NCBI GenBank assembly: GCA_038316435.1
Contig: JBBQAQ010000002.1
Location: 62,001 to 126,000 of the forward strand
Length of the DNA stretch: 64,000 nucleotides
From: JACJXF01 sp038316435
GTDB lineage: Bacteria > Bacteroidota > Bacteroidia > Bacteroidales > GCA-2748055
Direction of reading: 5' to 3'
Shown: piece after piece, positions 53,673 through 62,794 of the stretch
Layout: each line of letters begins with the position of its first letter
Position numbering within the stretch: the stretch's first letter is position 1
The notes under the pieces: generated by a model
What the model saw: only the letters and a program-made list of their open reading frames with translations
Databases searched by the model: none
Told to the model about the DNA's origin: nothing
Program-made: the position numbers and the translations under genes

Positions 53673-54761
53673 TTATATTTTTACGTTTTCGCTTGTGAAT
53701 CTGACGGGACCCTCTCCAATTTCATCCCAAATAACCTTTCTATTTTCACAGAAAGCCAGAAGTTCACTGTTAATTAAGTCTGTAATTTTGCTTTTAATAG
53801 AATCCGGGTATATCAGATGCACATTTGGTCCTGCGTCAAGAGTAAAACATAGAAATAATCCGGTCTTTTTCCTGAAATCTATAATCCTGTTGATTATTTC
53901 AAGTGTATGTGGTTTAACCAGGATAAACGCCGGATCAGAGCTCATCATCAGCGAGTGCAAACCCAGAGCCTCATTCTCTATAACTCGTATAAACTCCTCG
54001 GTATCACCCGATTGAAAAGCTTTCAATAAGCATTCAAGGTTTTTGTGAGCAAGTTTAAAACGCTCCTTAGCATAGGGATGATTATTCATTAACTGATGCC
54101 CCTCAGAACTGCTAATTTTCTTTGGTTCAGAACTTACGATTAGTATTGCATCATTCAGTTTTGAAAATACGGGGTGAATATCGAAATCTAGAAATGTTGC
54201 CCATTCATCTGAAGAATTTTCCAATAAAGATGTTTTGCCCCAGGTACTGAATCCTCCATAAACCGAACGGGACGCACTACCCGAGCCTAGTCTTGCGAGT
54301 TCTGATGCTTTTCTGTAAAACTCAGCATCATTGAGGTAATTCGAAGATTTCTCTTCCGCAATTTCACATATACAAAGAGCAAGTGAACTCATGGCACTTG
54401 CTGAGCTTGCTATTCCTGCTGAGTGAGGAAAAGTATTACAACTTTCTATTTTCAGGCTTTTATTCTGTAGCGATGGAAAAAAATTATAAGCATTTTTTAA
54501 AAACAAATCTATTTTTTTATCAAAAGTACTTTCCTTGAATCCTTCGAAAAAAAATTGAAAAGCAGGTTTATCCCGTGACTCAATCACTAAAACAATTGTT
54601 CTTGTTGTTGAGTTTTTCAGACTCATACTTAATGATGGATTGGAGGGTAGCTGGTTACCATACTTCCCCCAATATTTAATAAATGCAATGTTGGAGGGAC
54701 TCGTCCAATCCGCTTTCCGTATTATTTTTTCTACCTGTTTATTCATGAAATAATCTCGCAT
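53673..54761 (-). CDS. mvaD: Diphosphomevalonate decarboxylase
   Basis: 362 aa. SPSNIAFIKYWGKYGNQLPS, FPHSAGIASSASAMSSLALC and RLGSGSASRSVYGGFSTWG are hallmark MvaD motifs; DAGPNVHLIY is the late conserved segment with the catalytic Asp region. It converts diphosphomevalonate to isopentenyl diphosphate, CO2 and phosphate. A second ATG (54746, MNKQVEK) is an equally plausible start. The upstream gap to the GYDIA kinase contains a perfect 22-bp hairpin. Confidence 0.93.
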   Translation of the reverse strand: MRDYFMNKQVEKIIRKADWTSPSNIAFIKYWGKYGNQLPSNPSLSMSLKNSTTRTIVLVIESRDKPAFQFFFEGFKESTFDKKIDLFLKNAYNFFPSLQNKSLKIESCNTFPHSAGIASSASAMSSLALCICEIAEEKSSNYLNDAEFYRKASELARLGSGSASRSVYGGFSTWGKTSLLENSSDEWATFLDFDIHPVFSKLNDAILIVSSEPKKISSSEGHQLMNNHPYAKERFKLAHKNLECLLKAFQSGDTEEFIRVIENEALGLHSLMMSSDPAFILVKPHTLEIINRIIDFRKKTGLFLCFTLDAGPNVHLIYPDSIKSKITDLINSELLAFCENRKVIWDEIGEGPVRFTSENVKI

Positions 54762-54786
54762 TTTGTGATGAAATAAAATCCTTAAT

Positions 54787-54833
54787 AATCATTCAAACCT
54801 GTCAGGTCATAGACCTGACAGGTTTGAATGATT
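54787..54833. repeat. Perfect 22-bp inverted repeat inside the mevalonate operon
   Basis: AATCATTCAAACCTGTCAGGTC (arm, 54787-54808), loop ATA, exact reverse complement (54812-54833). There is no T-run immediately after it on the minus strand, so a simple terminator is unlikely. It may be an extragenic palindrome or an RNA processing/attenuation element between two genes of one operon. Confidence 0.9.
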
Positions 54834-54873
54834 TAATAGCTTATTTAAAAACAAAAAATAGTCAAGTAACACT

Positions 54874-55833
54874 TTAAATCTCAAGAGGCTTTTCAGGCAT
54901 CAAAGCAATATCTTCATACTTAAACCATGTATTCAAATCTTTATTTCTTAGCCAGGAAATAACGTATTCACGGGGCATCTCTGTTGCCAGTAAAATAAAA
55001 TCGCCTCCCCAGGCTCCGAGCGATTTGATTTCCCCATTGAAATCAGCAAATTCTTTTGTTCCAATTGGAGGTGTTCCTATAACGGCAGAAATAATTCTTT
55101 CATGCTCGTGCATGAGTTTTCTGAATTCCCGAAGCTCAACGGCTGCAACCATCGATTTGGTAATTATATCTAAATCAATAATATAGGAGGAAAAGTCCTT
55201 TGCAGTCCTTTCATAAAACTCCTGAATTGCCAGCGCCGAGTTACGTTTTCTCCCCAGATAGGCAAAATAAAGATGTTCGTGAAAGACAGGGTAAAAATTA
55301 CACGGTATGACTTCTGGGATAGTATTGGTAATTCGGTAGAGTATTGGTTTTTGAGACATAGCCGTAGCCACATCATATCCGGAACCTGAAGAAACTTTTT
55401 GAAGTAATTCGAAAGGATCTATTTTAGCCCAGTTTGCCATATTTACTAAAAGGGATGAACTGCTTCCAAGTCCCAGTGTAATTTCAAAATCGAGTTCTGA
55501 GAATGCTTCATATTTCATTTGCCCGGTAAGGAACTGCGGAGCTAAACTTCTCATTGCCAGCAGTATATTCCTTAGATTAATTGCAGTAGGAAAATCATCT
55601 GTATTGGCAATTACAAAATCATTTAGTGAAAAAATGGCCTCAAACCAGGGTTTGCCTTTCACATAAGTTTTCCACACTAGGGAAGCATTTCCTTCATGCT
55701 CAGTAATTTTCAGTTTTTGACCATTTTTTAAAGGGATTGAAAGTGCCTGAGCTCCATGCAAAACAAGATATTCGCCTGAGATCATTAACTTGGCGTTCGC
55801 GGAAAAAAGCCCGGATGATTTAATATGATCCAT
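54874..55833 (-). CDS. GYDIA-family GHMP kinase, probable phosphomevalonate kinase
   Basis: 319 aa. GHMP motif 1 (SANAKLMISGEYLVLHGAQA), phosphate loop EITLGLGSSSSLLVNMA, and KVSSGSGYDVATAMS, which fits the GYDIA group of GHMP kinases found beside mevalonate genes in Bacteroidota. SLGAWGGDFILLA is the C-terminal motif. Mevalonate kinase, decarboxylase and HMG-CoA reductase are all present, so the missing phosphomevalonate kinase step is the natural assignment; this is inference from context. Its ATG overlaps the HMG-CoA reductase stop (TGATG), showing translational coupling. Confidence 0.82.
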   Translation of the reverse strand: MDHIKSSGLFSANAKLMISGEYLVLHGAQALSIPLKNGQKLKITEHEGNASLVWKTYVKGKPWFEAIFSLNDFVIANTDDFPTAINLRNILLAMRSLAPQFLTGQMKYEAFSELDFEITLGLGSSSSLLVNMANWAKIDPFELLQKVSSGSGYDVATAMSQKPILYRITNTIPEVIPCNFYPVFHEHLYFAYLGRKRNSALAIQEFYERTAKDFSSYIIDLDIITKSMVAAVELREFRKLMHEHERIISAVIGTPPIGTKEFADFNGEIKSLGAWGGDFILLATEMPREYVISWLRNKDLNTWFKYEDIALMPEKPLEI

Positions 55834-57155
55834 CAGGGTTTCCTTTTCTTTTTCAGGAACTTTTCCACGTCATGAAAAGTTACCTTTTTATCTCTAAAGA
55901 ACTCAATTGCACTTGCACGTTCTTCGTCAATGGCTCCTTGGGCGGACAGGATATTTCCAAGATGCATTTTCATGTGTCCTTCCTGAATTCCACGTGTAAT
56001 AAGTGATCGTATTGCAGCGAAATTGCTTGCCAGTCCGGCTGAGGCAATTATCATCATCAATTCAGGTGTTGTAGGCTTATTAAGTATTTCAAATGACCAT
56101 TTTGCAATTGGGTGCAGACTGGTTAAACCCCCAACAGTCCCTACCGCAACAGGAAGTTCCATGCTTAAACGGAAAACATCCTCAGTAATATTTACTTTCG
56201 AAAGCGAACTGTATTTACCGTTTCTGGATGCATACGCATGTCCTGCTGCTTCAATTGCCCTGAAATCGTTGGCTGTGGCCATCACTACTGCATCAATTCC
56301 GTTGAATATGCCCTTATTATGAGTAACTGCACGAAAAGGGTCGAGCTGGGCAATATCAACAGCTTTTTTAAATTTCCTCGCAAATTCTTCACCGCTCATC
56401 TCTTCTGAAATGTTTTCGAGGGAGTCAAAATTGGTCTCCACATAACATTCAACAATACAATCAGGAGTGTAATTTGAGAGTATCGCCATTATGATATCAA
56501 CAGGACTGTTATTGTTTTCGGAAGAAGTAGATTCTGAATAATAGCTTTTTAGAAGGAATGCCATATCTTCCAGCACAGAATTCATGAAATTGGCGCCCAT
56601 GCAATCTGCAGTTTGAAAACTCACCCTTAGCTGAAAATAATTTTCAAGCTGATCAGACATATCAATAAGTTCAATCCCCTGAACGCCTCCACCACGCTCA
56701 ATCATGCGCTGAGTAAGATTAAGCCCGTTTTTAAGAAGAAATTTTATAAGGTCTTTTTTAGAGTCAAGTAGAATTTTACGGTTCCTGTGCCAGCAAAAAT
56801 GGATTTGACCCGTTTTAAGACATCCTTTAACTTTTGAATGAAATCCTCCTTTATCCGACCAAAAGCGCGCTGCTGAAGATGCTGCAGCTACAACAGAGGA
56901 TTCTTCAGTAACCATGGGTATGGTATATGCTTTTTTGTTAATAAGGAAATTTGGTGCAACACCGTATGGAAGCGGGAAATTTCCAAGGGTATTTTCCGAG
57001 AATTGTTCAAGCATCAGTTGCTTTTCCGCTTGTTTGTGATTAACTGCTTCAAGGTCGGATAAAAAACCAGAAGGGTCAGCAAGTTCTTCAGAGATAATTT
57101 TAATTTTCTCTTGTTTATTGAGTTTTGAAAAACCAGATATGAATTTTGTATTCAT
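55833..57155 (-). CDS. mvaA: Class II 3-hydroxy-3-methylglutaryl-CoA reductase
   Basis: 440 aa, class II length. FSKLNKQEKIKIISEE is the class II N-terminal pattern; IPMVTEESSVVAAASSAA holds the catalytic Glu, RAVTHNKGIFNGIDAV the catalytic Lys, and GTVGGLTSLHPIAKWSFEIL the late conserved segment. Class II enzymes can run in either direction (mevalonate synthesis or breakdown). Placed with kinases and decarboxylase, synthesis is expected. It starts 68 bases after the acyl-CoA dehydrogenase stop. Confidence 0.93.
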   Translation of the reverse strand: MNTKFISGFSKLNKQEKIKIISEELADPSGFLSDLEAVNHKQAEKQLMLEQFSENTLGNFPLPYGVAPNFLINKKAYTIPMVTEESSVVAAASSAARFWSDKGGFHSKVKGCLKTGQIHFCWHRNRKILLDSKKDLIKFLLKNGLNLTQRMIERGGGVQGIELIDMSDQLENYFQLRVSFQTADCMGANFMNSVLEDMAFLLKSYYSESTSSENNNSPVDIIMAILSNYTPDCIVECYVETNFDSLENISEEMSGEEFARKFKKAVDIAQLDPFRAVTHNKGIFNGIDAVVMATANDFRAIEAAGHAYASRNGKYSSLSKVNITEDVFRLSMELPVAVGTVGGLTSLHPIAKWSFEILNKPTTPELMMIIASAGLASNFAAIRSLITRGIQEGHMKMHLGNILSAQGAIDEERASAIEFFRDKKVTFHDVEKFLKKKRKP

Positions 57156-57222
57156 TCTAATCTTTTATGGTTAAAAATGCGTAAGCAAGCAAAAGGTGAT
57201 CTTTTTTCATGTCTTCCATAAT

Positions 57223-58374
57223 TCATAAACCCAGTTTGCGGGCGATCACCAGTCGTAAAATTTCCGAACTACCCTCACCAATCTGCAATAACCGCTGATC
57301 GCGATAAAAACGTTCTATATCGTTGTATTTAAAAAGCCCATAACCACCGTGTACCTGCAAGGATTCATCAGCTACCTCGCGGGCTATTTCCGAACAAAAA
57401 AGTTTTGCCATTGCTGACTCCTTCGAATAAGGTAAACCTTGTTCTTTTAACCAGCAAACTTTGTAAAGATACTCCCGTGCATGCTCAATTTTCATATGCA
57501 TATCGGAAATTTTAAAGGCAATTCCCTGATTTTTAGAAATCGCTTTCCCAAACTGAATCCTTCTTTTAGAATGCTCGACCGCCATTTCAAATGCTCCCTG
57601 TGCAAGTCCTAATCCAATAGCAGCAATTGATAACCTGCCTCCATCAAGCGTTTCGAACATATTATTTGGGCCGTGGCCTAATTCTCCAAGAAGATTATTG
57701 ACAGGCACATGAACATCCTTAAAATATAGTCGGGCAGTATCAGCTGACCTCCACATTAGTTTTTCGCCCATCTTTTCCGTGGTAAAACCCGGAGTTCCAT
57801 GCTCCACAAGTATGGTAGACAATTCCTTTTCGCCATCTTTAACATCCGTTATAACCTGTAAAGTAACACCTGCAGAAATTGGTGTCGAACCATTGGTAAT
57901 ATATTGCTTTTCTCCGTTAATAACCCATTGATCGCCATGCTTTTCGGCACGAGTCTCAGTACCTCTTGCATCTGAGCCAGCATTTTTTTCAGTAAGCCCA
58001 AATGCCCAAAGATTTTCTCCAGTGGTTAGCCGCGGCAAAAATTTCAATTTTTGCTCTTCTGTACCAAATTTGTAAATCGGATAAATACCCAAGGAATTGT
58101 GCGCAGCAATGGTTGCAGCCTGTGAACTATCAACGCGGGCAAGTTCCTCAACAGCAATAATATAGGAAAGAGTGTCTAAGCCATGTCCACCGTATTCTTT
58201 CGATAAGTTTATTCCAAAAAGCCCAATTTCACCCATTCTACGTGATAGCTCCACTGAAAACTCTTCTTTATCATCAAGTTCCTTTGCTTTGGGCTTAATT
58301 TCAGTTTCAGCGAAATTTCGGATTTTTAAACGAAGTTGCTCATGGTTTTCCGACAGATAAACAGACTTGCTCAT
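57223..58374 (-). CDS. Acyl-CoA dehydrogenase, leucine-cluster context
   Basis: 383 aa with the normal three-domain layout: N-terminal helices, a beta domain (WAFGLTEKNAGSDARGTETR) and C-terminal helices ending QIGEGSSEILRLVIARKLGL. It binds FAD and oxidises an acyl-CoA to the 2-enoyl-CoA. In isovaleryl-CoA dehydrogenase the catalytic Glu sits in an earlier helix and Ala or Gly replaces the late Glu; here the late Glu is present (GEGSSE) and LDGGRLSIAA lacks the early Glu. So residues favour a short-chain/branched-chain type rather than a classic isovaleryl enzyme. It follows the carboxylase alpha gene by 27 bases. Confidence 0.9.
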   Translation of the reverse strand: MSKSVYLSENHEQLRLKIRNFAETEIKPKAKELDDKEEFSVELSRRMGEIGLFGINLSKEYGGHGLDTLSYIIAVEELARVDSSQAATIAAHNSLGIYPIYKFGTEEQKLKFLPRLTTGENLWAFGLTEKNAGSDARGTETRAEKHGDQWVINGEKQYITNGSTPISAGVTLQVITDVKDGEKELSTILVEHGTPGFTTEKMGEKLMWRSADTARLYFKDVHVPVNNLLGELGHGPNNMFETLDGGRLSIAAIGLGLAQGAFEMAVEHSKRRIQFGKAISKNQGIAFKISDMHMKIEHAREYLYKVCWLKEQGLPYSKESAMAKLFCSEIAREVADESLQVHGGYGLFKYNDIERFYRDQRLLQIGEGSSEILRLVIARKLGL

Positions 58375-58401
58375 ATTTGTATTTAGTTATTTTACTTATT
58401 A

Positions 58402-60390
58402 CTATTCAATAATCATTATGTCTTGATTGAAATGCACCTGATCTCCTGCATTAACTAATATTTCAATTAATTGCCCATCATAAAGTGAGGTGACCTTGTT
58501 TTCAATTTTCATCGCATCCAATGAAAAAAGGAAATCTCCCTTTTTAATATCCTGTCCGCGTCCAGCATTAATACTGGAAATTTTTCCATGCAAGGGTGAT
58601 TTGATAGTTTTTTTCCCTCCAATTATAGTTGATTGTGCATCCAGGAAATATGGCTCTTTCGGTAAAAAGTCAAGCGGAAAGATTGAGAATTGCATTCCTG
58701 CAATGCTTATTAAGTTCTCTCCAGAAGGTTTAACAGATAATGATGAAAAGTATGTTTCCCCTTCAAACTCAAAGGATATTTTTTCATCGTTCTGTAAAAT
58801 GATTTTAACCTCAAAACTATTATTTTCCAATTCGAAAACAATTTTTTTGTCTTTAATCCCAGTAATTAAGAAATCCACTTGTTTCCCATGAAAATATACT
58901 GATTTTCGCTGAAGTGCACGCCATTCTCCTATTTTTTCCCAAACTGATAAACCTGCAGGTTGGTGAGTCTCTCTGAATTTCCATACAAGCCATGCAGAGA
59001 AAATAAGATTTCTGTTGAAAGCTGATTTTTTTATTGAATTTGCTTGATAAATATCCTTGCAATGTTTTTCCAGAAAATTTGTGGAAATGTCGTTTTGTAA
59101 AAAGGCAGAATTCTGAAGTATTTCAACTAAGAATTCGCGATTATTTTTAGGCCCATGTATAACAAATTTTTTCAGTGCCAGTTCAAGGCCTGCAATTGCT
59201 GAAGTTCTGTTTTCAGCATGAAAAACAACTTTAGCAATTAATGGATCATATTCTGGAAATAATATGCCGGGCCCGTCAAATCCGGAATCTATTCGCAAAC
59301 TAATTGCCTCAGGCTCAGAATATAAAGTAATTTCACCGGGAGATGGGAGGAAGCCGTTTTCAGTATCTTCAGCATAGATGCGAGCTTCGATAGCGTGTCC
59401 GGAGAAAACTATATTTTCCTGTTTCATTGGGAGTACATTACCTGCAGCAATCAAAATTTGAAGTTCAACCACATCTACACCTGTAACCATCTCTGTAACT
59501 GCATGTTCCACCTGAATTCTAGTATTCATTTCCAGAAAAAAATGATTTCCCTCAGAATCAACAAGAAATTCAAGTGTCCCTGCGTTTTGATAAGATATTA
59601 TTTCAATTATTTTCTTTACTGTCTGGTAGATTTCATCTCGTGTTCTTTGAGAAACAGAAACAGCAGGGGCTTCCTCAATAACTTTCTGGTACCGTCTTTG
59701 AATAGAGCACTCACGGTTTCCGAGAATTATTGAATTCCCATAATGATCTACCATTATCTGAACCTCGATATGTCTGGCAACAGGCAAATATCTTTCAATA
59801 AATAGTTGGTTATTTCCGAAATAATTTTGTGCTTCTCTGGCGGTAATTTGAATTGATTCAACCAACGACTTCTGATCCTGAACAATTCTCATAGCCTTGC
59901 CTCCACCGCCTGCCGAAGCTTTTACCAAAAGTGGATAATGAAGTTCTCTTTCCCTCGAAATTAGCTCTTCAGGTGAGCCGGTTAAACCCTCAATCATTGG
60001 GATTCCGGCTTTAAGCATAACTTTCCTTGATTGAATTTTGTCGCCCATAAGTCCAATAATCTCAGCATCAGGCCCTATAAAATTAATTCCGGAATCTGCA
60101 GCGGCCTTCGAGAAATCGGGGTTTTCACTAAGAAAGCCATAACCGGGGTGAATTCCATCAACACCTGATTTTAAGGCTATTTCTATAATTTTAGGTATAT
60201 TCAGATACGTATCTTCAAGCACAGATCCGCCCAGATCATAAGCTTCATCAGCAAGTTTAACATGTAAGGAGTTTGAATCCTGAAGTGAATAAATCGCAAC
60301 TGAATCAATACCCAGTTTTTTCAAGGTTTTAATGATCCGCACCGCAATTTCTCCGCGATTAGCAATAAGTACTTTTTTCAAAAGCTGCAT
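58402..60390 (-). CDS. Biotin-dependent acyl-CoA carboxylase alpha subunit (methylcrotonyl-CoA type)
   Basis: About 662 aa from the ATG at 60390 (MQLLKKVLIANRGEIAVRI). The frame continues to 60429, but that start would overlap the hydratase gene. Biotin carboxylase domain at about 1-450 (KASAGGGGKAMRIV ATP loop; EMNTRIQVEHAVTEMVTG), a linking BT domain, and a biotinyl domain at the end with DAMKIENKV, where the Lys carries biotin. It carboxylates biotin with bicarbonate and ATP. Paired with the beta subunit two genes upstream it forms the methylcrotonyl-CoA carboxylase expected in leucine breakdown (liuD position). Acetyl- or propionyl-CoA carboxylase is less likely. Confidence 0.87.
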   Translation of the reverse strand: MQLLKKVLIANRGEIAVRIIKTLKKLGIDSVAIYSLQDSNSLHVKLADEAYDLGGSVLEDTYLNIPKIIEIALKSGVDGIHPGYGFLSENPDFSKAAADSGINFIGPDAEIIGLMGDKIQSRKVMLKAGIPMIEGLTGSPEELISRERELHYPLLVKASAGGGGKAMRIVQDQKSLVESIQITAREAQNYFGNNQLFIERYLPVARHIEVQIMVDHYGNSIILGNRECSIQRRYQKVIEEAPAVSVSQRTRDEIYQTVKKIIEIISYQNAGTLEFLVDSEGNHFFLEMNTRIQVEHAVTEMVTGVDVVELQILIAAGNVLPMKQENIVFSGHAIEARIYAEDTENGFLPSPGEITLYSEPEAISLRIDSGFDGPGILFPEYDPLIAKVVFHAENRTSAIAGLELALKKFVIHGPKNNREFLVEILQNSAFLQNDISTNFLEKHCKDIYQANSIKKSAFNRNLIFSAWLVWKFRETHQPAGLSVWEKIGEWRALQRKSVYFHGKQVDFLITGIKDKKIVFELENNSFEVKIILQNDEKISFEFEGETYFSSLSVKPSGENLISIAGMQFSIFPLDFLPKEPYFLDAQSTIIGGKKTIKSPLHGKISSINAGRGQDIKKGDFLFSLDAMKIENKVTSLYDGQLIEILVNAGDQVHFNQDIMIIE

Positions 60391-60397
60391 AATAATT

Positions 60398-61186
60398 CTA
60401 TTTTGTCCAAGCTGGTTTCCGTTTTTCAAGAAATGCTTTCATTCCTTCTTGTGCTTCAGGGGATATCCTGACGTCGGCAATTACGCGGGATGTAAACCTC
60501 CGGAGCTCCGAATCTATCTCTTTCCCTGCTATTGCACGAATTAGAAGCTTTGCTTTTCGCAAGGCAATTGGCCCTGAAGATCTTATTTCCTGTAGCAGTA
60601 ATTGAAGATTTGTTTCAAGTTCCTGTTCTCTTACCGATTTATTTACCAGTCCAAATGAGAATGCCTGGCTACCTGAAAAACTTCTGGAAGTGAACATCAG
60701 CTCAGCAGCTTTTGCTTCTCCAATTCGGTGAACAATGTATGGGGAAATAGTTGCCGGCACCAGTCCCAATTTAAGTTCACTAAACCGAAAAACAGAATTG
60801 TCAGCACAAATAGCAATATCAGAAGCGGCAATGATTCCATTGGCACCTCCGGAAACATTACCGTGAGCAACTGAAATTACAGGAAGTGCGCAGTTATAAA
60901 TACTATCAAATAATGCAGACAGCTTGCCTGCGTCTTCAAGATTTTCGCGTTTTGAAGAATTAATAAGCGACTGCATATAATTAAGGTCAGCCCCGCTGGA
61001 GAAAGATTTTCCGTTTCCCTGGATTATAATCGCACGGATCGACTCATCCTGTGGAACTTCATGAATAAGCATGGTAAGTTCAGCAATCATGGCCGCATCC
61101 ATGGCATTGTGCAACTCGGGCCGGTTTAGCTGAATATATCCGAAACCATCGGATTTTCTAAATAGTATATTTTTTAGTGTTTCCAT
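60398..61186 (-). CDS. Enoyl-CoA hydratase, probable methylglutaconyl-CoA hydratase
   Basis: 262 aa crotonase fold. The oxyanion-hole segments NGKSFSSGADLNYMQSL and AHGNVSGGANGIIAASD and the closing KAFLEKRKPAW are typical. The active-site Glu positions are not clear by eye. Located between the beta and alpha carboxylase subunits (3 bases after beta, 7 before alpha), the liuC position in leucine operons, it should hydrate 3-methylglutaconyl-CoA to HMG-CoA. Confidence 0.82.
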   Translation of the reverse strand: METLKNILFRKSDGFGYIQLNRPELHNAMDAAMIAELTMLIHEVPQDESIRAIIIQGNGKSFSSGADLNYMQSLINSSKRENLEDAGKLSALFDSIYNCALPVISVAHGNVSGGANGIIAASDIAICADNSVFRFSELKLGLVPATISPYIVHRIGEAKAAELMFTSRSFSGSQAFSFGLVNKSVREQELETNLQLLLQEIRSSGPIALRKAKLLIRAIAGKEIDSELRRFTSRVIADVRISPEAQEGMKAFLEKRKPAWTK

Positions 61187-61189
61187 AGC

Positions 61190-62794
61190 TTACATTCTAT
61201 AAATACCGGTTTTAGGCTCAGGAATGGGCTTATTAAGTGCAACGGAAAGAGCCATCGCTAGAATTTTTCGAGTATCGGCGGGGTCTATGATTCCATCGTC
61301 CCAGATTCGTGATGAGCTGTAGTAGGCAGAACTTTCGTAATCATATTTTTTTAAAATTTCCTGACGTAAGTTCAAAAGTTCCTCTTTGCTATTTAATTTT
61401 TCAGACTGATCTTCCTTCACCTTTACTAATACTTCTGCGGCCTGCTCACCTCCCATTACAGCAATTCTGGAATTTGGCCACATAAAAAGAAATCGTGGAT
61501 CGTAGGCCCTGCCTGACATAGCATAATTACCTGCGCCAAAAGAGCCGCCAGTAATAAGAGTTATTTTGGGTACTACAGAGCTGGCAACTGCATGAATCAT
61601 TTTTGCACCGTCTCTTGCGATTCCCTTATGTTCAAATTCCTTTCCTACAATAAAACCAGTAATATTCTGCAGAAATATCAATGGGATTTTACGAAAATTA
61701 CACAACTCAATAAAATGAGTAGCCTTAAGAGCACTTTCAGAGAATAGAATGCCATTATTTGCTATGATACCTACCGAAAATCCCATGATATGGGCAAATC
61801 CGGTCACAATGGTGGTGCCATAGCGTGCTTTAAATTCATGAAAACGGCTGCCATCTACCAATCTCATTATTATTTCATAGGGATCTATTGAATCCTTAGG
61901 GTTTTCGGGTAGTAGTCCATATATTTCAGAAATATCATAATCGGGCTCTTCTACCTCTTTGATATTTAAATGTTGTTGATTTGGAAGCCTGAATGATTCA
62001 AAAATATTTTGGCAAATCTGCAACGCATGTATTTCATTATCAGCAAAGTGATCTGCAACACCTGATACACTGGTGTGAATATCGGCGCCACCAAGCTCTT
62101 CCGCAGTTACATTTTCGCCAGTTGCAGCTTTTACAAGTGGAGGTCCGCCAATAAAAATAGTACCGTGATTGCGTACAATGATGGTTTCATCACACATTGC
62201 CGGTATATATGCCCCACCGGCTGTACACGACCCCATAACAATTGCAATCTGTGGAATTCCTTCTGCTGATAATTTTGACTGATTATAGAAAATTCGGCCA
62301 AAATCATTTCGGTCAGGAAAAATCTGATCTTGTAAAGGGAGAAATACTCCGCCCGAATCAACTATGTATACACAAGGCAATCCATTTTCAAGCGCAATTT
62401 CCTGAGCCCTAATATGCTTTTTAATAGTCTCTTTAATGTATGTACCTCCTTTAACACTGGCATCATTTGCAACAATTATTGTCTTGTGACCCTTAATTAT
62501 TCCTACTCCAATAATAATACCTGCCGAAGGAAACTGGTTTTCATATTGACCATATGCAGCGAAAGCAGATAATTCAAGAAAAGGCGTACCTTTATCAAGC
62601 AATAGATCAATTCTTTCTCTGGCCATTAGTTTGCCTCTGGATTTATGCTTATCCCGTGCTTTTTTAGACCCACCCAAAATGAGTTCACCAAGCAGGCTTC
62701 TGTATCTTTCGAGTTTTTCAGAGAATACCTGTGAATTCCGAATATACGTTTTATCGTCCTTATTAAGTTTTGAACTGAGTTTAAACAAAATCAA
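61190..62794 (-). CDS. Methylcrotonyl-CoA carboxylase beta subunit (carboxyltransferase)
   Basis: 534 aa, usual length for the MCC beta family. Carboxyltransferase motifs include VDSGGVFLPLQDQIFPDRND (MCC-type; propionyl-CoA carboxylases differ here), VMGSCTAGGAYIPAM and GGSFGAGNYAMSGRAYDPRF. It transfers carboxyl from biotin to 3-methylcrotonyl-CoA. It is the first gene of the leucine-mevalonate block, with 319 AT-rich bases upstream likely holding the promoter. Confidence 0.92.
   Translation of the reverse strand: MILFKLSSKLNKDDKTYIRNSQVFSEKLERYRSLLGELILGGSKKARDKHKSRGKLMARERIDLLLDKGTPFLELSAFAAYGQYENQFPSAGIIIGVGIIKGHKTIIVANDASVKGGTYIKETIKKHIRAQEIALENGLPCVYIVDSGGVFLPLQDQIFPDRNDFGRIFYNQSKLSAEGIPQIAIVMGSCTAGGAYIPAMCDETIIVRNHGTIFIGGPPLVKAATGENVTAEELGGADIHTSVSGVADHFADNEIHALQICQNIFESFRLPNQQHLNIKEVEEPDYDISEIYGLLPENPKDSIDPYEIIMRLVDGSRFHEFKARYGTTIVTGFAHIMGFSVGIIANNGILFSESALKATHFIELCNFRKIPLIFLQNITGFIVGKEFEHKGIARDGAKMIHAVASSVVPKITLITGGSFGAGNYAMSGRAYDPRFLFMWPNSRIAVMGGEQAAEVLVKVKEDQSEKLNSKEELLNLRQEILKKYDYESSAYYSSSRIWDDGIIDPADTRKILAMALSVALNKPIPEPKTGIYRM

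Noticed and set aside
60391..60429. Longer carboxylase alpha start at 60429
   Set aside because: It would overlap the hydratase gene by 32 bases and add 13 residues not seen in biotin carboxylases, which begin close to the KVLIANRGE motif.
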